Assembly (NCBI RefSeq): GCF_000503775.1
Contig: NZ_KI629787.1
Coordinates: 290,001-354,000, forward strand
Source: Brevibacillus panacihumi W25
GTDB taxonomy: Bacteria > Bacillota > Bacilli > Brevibacillales > Brevibacillaceae
DNA length: 64,000 nucleotides
Reading direction: 5' to 3'
How positions within the stretch are numbered: position 1 is the first letter of the stretch; every line of letters begins with the position of its first letter. This document shows positions 58,433 through 64,000 of the stretch, piece after piece. A program made the translations under genes and the position numbers. The notes under the pieces were generated by a model. That model saw only the letters and a list, made by a program, of their open reading frames with translations. It made no database searches and was not told where the DNA came from.

Positions 58433-59290
58433 TTACGGAGTCTTGCATTTTATCTGTGTCTCTATACTCGGAGGAGAAGTTGTGCTCTTGCGTTTCTCAA
58501 GATGCAGATAATGAACCTGTGCTTCATTGATACCAAGGTGTCCGAGTATCGGGTAGTAGATAAGAGCCATGTTGTCGATATCCTTGTCGTCGGTATCGCC
58601 TGTAAAGCACATATCGATTGAATAGCTCTTACATGGTGCTATCTTCATCTTACGTTTGAGGGGGCGCGCGAGATAATTATGGCGGTCGGTATCATCGGAT
58701 AAGAGTCTGTCGCCGCCATCTCTCAGAATCGGTGATTGTTTTGGAACGATATAAAGGTCGCCGCTCACTTCAATAATCGGCCCCCCGGATGATCTTAAGT
58801 CAAAGAGTTCAATCTTCAATGATTCATTTGGCCTGTATTGAGAGGCGTTAGCATACCGTGTCTTGTAATGGTATCTGATGTTACATTCATAGATTTGTCG
58901 GTCGTTCTCAATGATCTCCTTGTTGATGCCATCCAGCACCGCCTTCATTACAAGTAAGGGAGGTACATCATCTGCTTGCCGTTGGGTAGTAACGGTGATG
59001 TCTACTCGGTATTCTCCTTTGGGCAATGGAAGAGGGATTCCCATTGATTTTGACTTGGCCCTAAGTAGCATCGACACTTTTTCCTGAAAGGCCATCATAA
59101 GAACGCTTTGTTGTCGTTCAATTTCAGTGCCATCGTCAGACTCATAATATGTGTCATGAGATAGCTCTCGTGGCTCCTCATGGACGCAAAAGTAGGAACC
59201 TGAATCAAAGGACAGGGGTACCTTCTCGTCTTTCCGAAAAGCGTTAACCACTGTTGCTATGTCCGTATAGAGACTACCATGCATTTTCAT
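58433..59290 (-). CDS. protein with two RusA-like cores
   Basis: 285 residues. Two segments follow the RusA Holliday-junction resolvase pattern: MKAVLDGINKEIIENDRQI (about 127-145), with the usual DxDN replaced by DDVPP, and DKDIDNMALIYYPILGHLG followed by INEAQV (about 238-265), which keeps the Asp residues. A beta-sheet region precedes each. This looks like an internal duplication where only the second core keeps all acidic residues. It overlaps the upstream gene by four bases (ATGA). Function as resolvase is inferred. Confidence 0.6.
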   Translation of the reverse strand: MKMHGSLYTDIATVVNAFRKDEKVPLSFDSGSYFCVHEEPRELSHDTYYESDDGTEIERQQSVLMMAFQEKVSMLLRAKSKSMGIPLPLPKGEYRVDITVTTQRQADDVPPLLVMKAVLDGINKEIIENDRQIYECNIRYHYKTRYANASQYRPNESLKIELFDLRSSGGPIIEVSGDLYIVPKQSPILRDGGDRLLSDDTDRHNYLARPLKRKMKIAPCKSYSIDMCFTGDTDDKDIDNMALIYYPILGHLGINEAQVHYLHLEKRKSTTSPPSIETQIKCKTP

Positions 59291-60204
59291 AAGATGACGC
59301 TTCCTTTGCCGAGTAATTTAACAAGCTCATCAACGTGACGCTTAATTAGAACATGAGGGCGGAGGACAATGATTTCATACTCATTTTTCTGTAGTGAAAC
59401 CCCGACTCTAGCGTCTCTAACAAAGACTTTCTCTCCATCTTTTTGTCTAAAGATACATCTTACAGGTTTGAATAGGTCAGCATTGATGAAAGATTGAATT
59501 GTTTGGAATGTATTGTAGGGTGTGCTTTTTACGTCGTAGCAGAAACGTGTATCAAGCTCTAACTCCCCGTTCTGTGTGATATGCATAATGTCTGGATCGA
59601 TGCCGCCATAATACCGAAGCCAGTTATATTGATACATTAGAAGGAAGATTTTAAGTTTTCTCTCATCCCATCCTGTTCTTGTTACAGATTGATCTAACAT
59701 CTTCTCTGTCATAGCCAATTTAGGAACCATGATATAGCCATAATTGTGCTGTTTCAAAGGAGAGGGATTTCGTTTAATGTCTTTACAACTGTAAAATGTA
59801 TCAAGCTCTGGCAGATAGTCTGGTGCAGACAATACATGTGCTTGGAAACGCAATTTATCATCTTCTCTAATGTCTCGGATAAAGTGATGAGTTTCTAACC
59901 AATCGAGAGACCATTCGATATATGATGAGTATGGAGGCAGTTTTAATGTCTCGGCGATCTTTTGTTTGCTGGAAAAATATACTTTTCCGGACAGACCATC
60001 GCAGTACATGCATAGGTATAGATAGACCTTGAATGTAGTGTTCGCAAGTTGGGGATGGTCGGGGAAATCAGGGTAAACATCGCTGATGACTTTTCTCGGG
60101 AAGAAAAAGTTTTGCGCTGAAAGCTCAAAGCAGTTTTTTCCTGAGTTGAGGTTCATCTGCACAATAGTTTGATTGAGATTGCTTAGTTTTCTGGTGTATT
60201 TCAT
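59287..60204 (-). CDS. winged-helix replication-initiator-like protein
   Basis: 305 residues from the ATG at 60204 with GGAGG just upstream. About residues 50-110 read as a winged helix (FKVYLYLCMYCDGLSGKVYFSS and KQKIAETLKLPPYSSYIEW), typical of plasmid or phage initiators; a second similar fold may lie at 185-260. No catalytic motif. Coupled to the RusA-like gene, as replication and resolution genes often are. Confidence 0.55.
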   Translation of the reverse strand: MKYTRKLSNLNQTIVQMNLNSGKNCFELSAQNFFFPRKVISDVYPDFPDHPQLANTTFKVYLYLCMYCDGLSGKVYFSSKQKIAETLKLPPYSSYIEWSLDWLETHHFIRDIREDDKLRFQAHVLSAPDYLPELDTFYSCKDIKRNPSPLKQHNYGYIMVPKLAMTEKMLDQSVTRTGWDERKLKIFLLMYQYNWLRYYGGIDPDIMHITQNGELELDTRFCYDVKSTPYNTFQTIQSFINADLFKPVRCIFRQKDGEKVFVRDARVGVSLQKNEYEIIVLRPHVLIKRHVDELVKLLGKGSVIL

Positions 60205-60345
60205 AGGCCCTCCAAATGACATGAAAAATTGTCTAAGACTATGTTAATTCAAGAGCGGTTTAATGGGTATAACAAGATTCTCGAAACCTTTCTAAAAGAG
60301 AAAGGAGCCAACGCTTGAATTGTTGACTCCCCTAAAACGACGATT

Positions 60346-60954
60346 CTAAAGCCATCCACGTTCCTTGTAGCTTAAATAGTCTGTCTTGGTTGCTTCGATT
60401 AGGTCTAGTATTGATATCCCAACAGTATCCCCGGCATCCACAACTTTCTTAACCAAGCTGATTTCCTGCTGAGATGGATTGATGTCGTTAGCACCAAGCA
60501 TGTGAACCAATATACCCGATGCACATTTATGGATGATCAGATGGCGAAATACGGCCCGTTGATAGGTGGTAAGCCTCTGCATGGTCTCTTCGGGGATATG
60601 CTCTGTTGTCGTGATCATGTTCTTGGTATTTAACCCGATGAGGAACGTGTTTCTCTCACCACAAATCGCAATGTTGTCTCTGCAATACTGGACAATATCT
60701 CTAGGATGACGAACAGTAACATGCTGTCGTTTTTGCGGAACGGCAAGGAGATGGGCCAGATGTAGGGTAGCCCGCAATTGTTTCGTCGCAGTGGCGTTAC
60801 TGCCTACGATACGTTGGATATCCTCGTCGGAAAGCGTAGTAAGCTGTTGAGGAAGGGAAACCTGCGTCATCAGTGTGTGAAAGGCATCGACTAGCTGTGC
60901 TTCTTTAAGGATATGTTGATGATGCGGTTTGCTCGTGAAAGGTTGATTTATCAT
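60346..60954 (-). CDS. RadC-like paralogue without JAMM motif
   Basis: 202 residues, the same length and layout as the RadC gene upstream. The last 52 residues align with it without gaps, but H-N-H-P is replaced by H151-M-L-G and the Asp by Glu, so the metal site is lost. Ends YLSYKERGWL, the usual RadC end. Start ATG 60954. Likely a structural partner of the intact protein. Confidence 0.75.
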   Translation of the reverse strand: MINQPFTSKPHHQHILKEAQLVDAFHTLMTQVSLPQQLTTLSDEDIQRIVGSNATATKQLRATLHLAHLLAVPQKRQHVTVRHPRDIVQYCRDNIAICGERNTFLIGLNTKNMITTTEHIPEETMQRLTTYQRAVFRHLIIHKCASGILVHMLGANDINPSQQEISLVKKVVDAGDTVGISILDLIEATKTDYLSYKERGWL

Positions 60955-60973
60955 AGCTTTGGCCTCCTGTATG

Positions 60974-61588
60974 TTATAGATGTCCTTGTTCGGCTAAAGA
61001 GCAATATGTCTCGAACCCGACAATAATGTGATCGATAACCCGGACATCCAGAATTTCTCCTGCCTGTCGTAGTCTTTTGGTTATTTCGATGTCCTCTTTG
61101 GATGGGGTTGGATCGCCAGAGGGATGATTGTGAACAAAAATTACTGCACCTGAGTTCCTATTCAACACGGGACGGAACGCTTCTCGTGGATGAATGATTG
61201 CCGCATCCAACGATCCGACTGCGACTACCTCCCAGAAAAGAGTCCGTATTTTGTTATCCAGTCCAACGACTACAAAATGCTCTTTGGGGAGATACTGCAT
61301 TTCTACCCTGAGATGATTGAAAATGTCTCTTGCAGATCGGACAATTGATGGGAAGGTCGCTCGTAAGCATATGGAGCGAGCCATATCCAATGCAGAAATG
61401 ATTTGCCGGGCCTTGACCACCCCGATACCAGAAACGGCTCTCAGTTCGTCTTCTGTGGCGTCTAGCAGAGCGGGCAGGGTAGGGAAGCGAGCCATCAGGT
61501 CTTGAATGATTCTGTTGTCTTGTTGCACGTTTATAAGCTGGGAAAGAACGGTCGCCAGAGTTAGTTGAGCGGTATATTTATAGGTCAT
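60974..61588 (-). CDS. radC: RadC/JAB-domain protein
   Basis: 204 residues: N-terminal HhH-type segment (AVSGIGVVKARQI, about 51-63) and MPN/JAMM domain with H153-N-H155-P, S163 and D166 plus an upstream Glu. RadC proteins of mobile elements are predicted metalloproteins; despite the name a repair role is unproven. GGAGG precedes the ATG. Followed 19 bases later by its JAMM-less paralogue. Confidence 0.92.
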   Translation of the reverse strand: MTYKYTAQLTLATVLSQLINVQQDNRIIQDLMARFPTLPALLDATEDELRAVSGIGVVKARQIISALDMARSICLRATFPSIVRSARDIFNHLRVEMQYLPKEHFVVVGLDNKIRTLFWEVVAVGSLDAAIIHPREAFRPVLNRNSGAVIFVHNHPSGDPTPSKEDIEITKRLRQAGEILDVRVIDHIIVGFETYCSLAEQGHL

Positions 61589-61696
61589 ACATTACCTCCA
61601 TAAAATGAAATAAGGAGCGAAATACCCTCCTTGTGCCGATGGATGGAACACGATAAACTGCAATTAGCTGTTTTATTTGGGTGTGATCCTTTGTGG

Positions 61697-61873
61697 TCAC
61701 GCCTCTTTTTGTTTTTCGATCTGTTCAATCTGCATTTCTACGAGAACCAGTCGTGAAAGGGTACGCGCATATAACCGTCCCCAATCAGGACGCATCTGCT
61801 TGATTCCTCTCAAATGGCGCAATGCCGCCAACAGCCAGTTTCGTTGTTCGTACAAGTCCACTTTCCTGTGCAT
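61697..61873 (-). CDS. 58-aa helical protein, unknown
   Basis: Starts MHRKVDLYEQRNWLLAALRH; Arg/Leu-rich helices and a Lys/Glu end. GGAGGTGA lies before the ATG. No family recognised. Confidence 0.65.
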   Translation of the reverse strand: MHRKVDLYEQRNWLLAALRHLRGIKQMRPDWGRLYARTLSRLVLVEMQIEQIEKQKEA

Positions 61874-61948
61874 TGATCTTCACCTCCCTTCAATGGCTGA
61901 AATGAAAAAATGACCCATCTGCGTGATAATTGCATGCAGATGAGCCAT

Positions 61949-62170
61949 CTAGGTTTGCTGTCGCTTTTTCAAATGATGCTGTAAGTGTTTGTGAGGGTAC
62001 TTCTTTATAGGGCTGATAACAGAATCGCAATCAATCTTCCTGTAGCGGATAATGTACGACCGCAAGACATGTCCGGCCATACGAATATCATCGTTGTGAG
62101 CCAAAGGGTTCAACAAGACCGGAAGATTGTCGTCCGACGGCTTCAGTTTGTTTTGTTGCACTTGAATCAT
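61949..62170 (-). CDS. 73-aa basic protein, unknown
   Basis: Starts MIQVQQNKLKPSDDNLPVLL, ends in a His/Lys/Gln-rich tail. AAAGGA sits right before the ATG. It overlaps the end of the 94-aa gene by 83 bases in another frame; one of the two might be spurious, though both have RBSs. Confidence 0.5.
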   Translation of the reverse strand: MIQVQQNKLKPSDDNLPVLLNPLAHNDDIRMAGHVLRSYIIRYRKIDCDSVISPIKKYPHKHLQHHLKKRQQT

Positions 62171-62372
62171 TCCTTTCTCTGTAGAACTCAGTCTCAATGG
62201 ATCGCAGAACATCAATCATATCGATCTGGATTTGCAGGCTCTTAATTTGACTGCGAATCTGCTCAAGATTACGAGCAATGAGGGGATGGCATGTATCGCT
62301 GTTTCGTAGCATTCTTTCACGTATGAGGAAATCTGCATGTTTCAATTCCAGCTTTTTTAACAAGTCTCTCAT
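62088..62372 (-). CDS. 94-aa coiled-coil protein, unknown
   Basis: Starts MRDLLKKLELKHADFLIRER; a helical Leu/Ile heptad stretch (about 35-60) and a polar tail. AAAGGAGATG precedes the ATG, within the 16-bp repeat at 62384-62399 and its flank. No family recognised. Confidence 0.6.
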   Translation of the reverse strand: MRDLLKKLELKHADFLIRERMLRNSDTCHPLIARNLEQIRSQIKSLQIQIDMIDVLRSIETEFYRERNDSSATKQTEAVGRQSSGLVEPFGSQR

Positions 62373-62383
62373 GGGTGCCTCAT

Positions 62384-62399
62384 CTCCTTTCAGTGTTGG
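62384..62399 (-). repeat. 16-bp leader repeat, copy 1
   Basis: CTCCTTTCAGTGTTGG, identical to 63096-63111. On the minus strand it carries the AAAGGAG Shine-Dalgarno of the 94-aa gene. Confidence 0.7.
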
Positions 62400-62509
62400 T
62401 AACCGCGAGATCGGCGATGTTACTGCCGTGACAACGACAAATAACCCGCTTTGAAACAGCAGGCTTGATCGTAAATGCATAGAGTTGAGCAGGGATTCAC
62501 TTCAGAGAT

Positions 62510-63004
62510 TCATGAGTGAGGACGAACAGCGACCTTCAGCTCATAATGGATGTACCATCCATCCATCTTCAAATCTCTAGCAATCTTTTCGTAATCGATG
62601 TAGCAGGATATGGATGGGGGAATCGAGCCAAAGTAACCTTCATCTACCATATCCGCCGCGACATCGCATAAATTGCCCACGTCAAAATACACGCTGTAAT
62701 CGCCGCTCTCCAACAGCCTCACAACCTCATCCACATTGTCTAGGCATTCAGAGAGCGCAACGACAACCCTGCAGTCGTAGCGGGCTATGACAGTGGCAGT
62801 GTCATTGATTCGGGATACGTGGTCATATTCTCCGATATGAAAAGGTGCTTCGTAATCGTGGATTGCGTATTCTTCATCTTCCCCCAGAATGCCCTGTAAC
62901 CATTCCTCCAGTTCCTCACGACTCATCGGCAGTGTCAACCACTCACCGACCAGTTTCCCTTCGTTGTACTTCGCCAGATTGACTACATAGAGCTTTACAT
63001 TCAT
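62510..63004 (-). CDS. ardA: ArdA-family antirestriction protein
   Basis: 164 residues from the ATG at 63004 (GGAGGAAACAGGT before it). Family blocks KLYVVNLAKYNEGKLVGEWL, AIHDYEAPF and EYDHVSRIND, and strongly acidic composition. ArdA mimics bent DNA and blocks type I restriction enzymes, helping an element survive entry in a new host. Confidence 0.92.
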   Translation of the reverse strand: MNVKLYVVNLAKYNEGKLVGEWLTLPMSREELEEWLQGILGEDEEYAIHDYEAPFHIGEYDHVSRINDTATVIARYDCRVVVALSECLDNVDEVVRLLESGDYSVYFDVGNLCDVAADMVDEGYFGSIPPSISCYIDYEKIARDLKMDGWYIHYELKVAVRPHS

Positions 63005-63095
63005 ACCTGTTTCCTCCATTCAACAAGATTTTGTTTTCTGCGATAAACATGACAACTTGAGCTTCGTTTTTCGTTCAGCGATGAAATAAACCACC

Positions 63096-63111
63096 TCCTT
63101 TCAGTGTTGGA
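63096..63111 (-). repeat. 16-bp leader repeat, copy 2
   Basis: Same sequence as 62384-62399. Lies 90 bases before ardA, with no ATG at RBS distance; a 23-residue frame passes through it. Confidence 0.65.
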
Positions 63112-63159
63112 AGCCTCTCATCTTCCCTGTTCGCTGTCATGCTCATCAGACGACCAAAC

Positions 63160-63203
63160 AAAAAAAGGACTGCAACCTACTAGTGAGTAGTAGATTACAG
63201 TCC
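63160..63203 (-). terminator. terminator of XRE gene
   Basis: GGACTG with CAGTCC and inner CTACT/AGTAG; seven T on the minus strand. Confidence 0.85.
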
Positions 63204-63305
63204 ATATGAACCGGGTGGGGCATGAAACGGTTGGTACCCCCCTTGTATTCTATTTCGTGGAACCGGGGAAAAATTTGTACGGTTTTTTCCCACTAATAGA
63301 CGCTT

Positions 63306-63662
63306 TTAATGATCCTTATCGACAGTATTAATAAACTCATTTGCGACATTCCGAATAAAACGAACCTCATTGATTCGTCGCTCTTGCAACAATGCGCGAA
63401 GTGATTCTATGAGCATTCGCTTTTCTATTGAATCATTTTCGATGTCTGTACTGTTGAAATTAAAAATCTCAATGGGAGCAATCTCAAGGGAGGTAATAAT
63501 CTTTTCCAATGTCTCCAATGATATGTTTCGTTCGCCTCGTTCAACGTCACTAATATAGCTTAATTGGAGGTTGGATTTTTCCGCTAGTGTCTGTTGTGTT
63601 AAGCCTTTTGTTTTTCTTATGTATCGAATTTGCTCGCCAACCAGTTTGAGAAAATCGGACAT
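63306..63662 (-). CDS. XRE-family regulator of element 2
   Basis: 118 residues; N-terminal Cro/CI HTH (LTQQTLAEKSNLQLSYISDVERGER, about 21-45, helices 2 and 3) and a C-terminal helical domain. Its terminator isolates it from the leftward genes, and it is divergent from the gene at 63889, which it may repress. Confidence 0.88.
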   Translation of the reverse strand: MSDFLKLVGEQIRYIRKTKGLTQQTLAEKSNLQLSYISDVERGERNISLETLEKIITSLEIAPIEIFNFNSTDIENDSIEKRMLIESLRALLQERRINEVRFIRNVANEFINTVDKDH

Positions 63663-63888
63663 ACTAAATCACCTCTCTGTTTATAGAGTAGAGAATGGTG
63701 ATCATCATATCTTTACTATCAAATTAGATATTATCGTTTGAAAATAAACCTATAAGTAAATATAATGAGATTGATGCCATGATTTACCATAGTTCAACAT
63801 TTTTCTTATACAAGGTGACAAAAACTGCATTAATTGCATCTGTTTTTTAGTTGTGATAATCGTTACAAACTATCAAGGGGGATCTAGT

Positions 63889-64000
63889 ATGTTGGGTGAC
63901 ATGTTGGTAGCGGGCGTACAGTTTGATGAAGTGGACAGCTTTTGCAAAAAGAATTTCTCTAATGATTTTAGAGAACGGATTCGCATGATTATCGAGGCGC
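63889..64000 (+). CDS. partial gene, unknown, cut by window end
   Basis: At least 37 residues, starting MLGDMLVAGVQFDEVDSFCK, with AAGGGGGAT before the ATG. First rightward gene of element 2; too short to identify. Confidence 0.55.
   Translation, partial: MLGDMLVAGVQFDEVDSFCKKNFSNDFRERIRMIIEA

Larger units (their letters stand above)
55561..64000. mobile_element. Element 2: serine-recombinase element (left part only)
   Basis: Starts beyond the ssrA terminator and runs off the window. Leftward genes: two serine recombinases at the boundary, RusA-like, replication-initiator-like, RadC pair, small genes, ArdA, XRE; then a divergent gene. Gene content fits an integrative plasmid, ICE or prophage. 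The right boundary is not in the window and no att duplication can be checked. Confidence 0.7.

Overview
This is Firmicutes chromosome, most likely Brevibacillus or a close Paenibacillaceae relative. The evidence is the order of housekeeping genes: TPR protein-trxB-rapZ-yvcK-whiA-crh; clpP behind a CtsR operator; rpoN-glutaredoxin-cggR-gapA-pgk-tpiA-gpmI-eno; secG-rnr-smpB-ssrA. RBSs are strong and SMR, FecCD and Fur-box iron genes are typical of the group. Genus assignment is inference. Two foreign elements interrupt this backbone.

Backbone 1 (1-12.2 kb): the whiA/crh cluster, clpP, a small secreted stalk-domain protein, a branched-chain amino-acid type binding lipoprotein, three very small genes, a TetR regulator and a Fur-boxed iron-siderophore binding lipoprotein.

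Element 1 (12,206-28,768, about 16.6 kb) is fully contained. It sits in the 3' half of a tRNA-Arg(CCG) gene and is bounded by a perfect 51-bp direct repeat, with a tyrosine integrase next to the rebuilt tRNA. It carries a lipoprotein at the left end, an XRE repressor with a divergent operator-rich promoter, a chain of tiny overlapping genes, a hairpin-dense non-coding stretch, a DUF3102 protein, a helicase-like P-loop protein, a phBC6A51-type HTH protein (terminase-small-like), a short tail tape-measure protein and a DUF2577 baseplate-type protein. No capsid, portal, large terminase, holin or lysin was seen. This is the layout of a phage satellite that brings its own tail parts, and it is the best candidate for an undescribed system here; a decayed prophage is the alternative.

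Backbone 2 (28.8-55.5 kb): a second siderophore-binding lipoprotein divergent from a FecCD permease pair, rpoN preceded by a sigma-54-type promoter, the glycolytic operon with an NhaC-type antiporter inserted between cggR and gapA, a second FecCD pair with the only FecE-type ATPase and a third binding protein, a HIT protein, FetAB-type exporter, cytochrome c, a TetR-SMR-SMR drug-efflux unit, secG, rnr, smpB and the tmRNA gene. The three binding proteins and two permease pairs probably share the single ATPase.

Element 2 (from about 55.56 kb past the window end) begins just after the ssrA terminator. Genes run leftward: two serine recombinases (one full, one short), a protein with two RusA-like cores, a winged-helix replication-initiator-like protein, a RadC pair of which one has lost its JAMM metal motif, several small genes, an ArdA antirestriction protein and an XRE regulator, then a rightward gene cut by the window edge.
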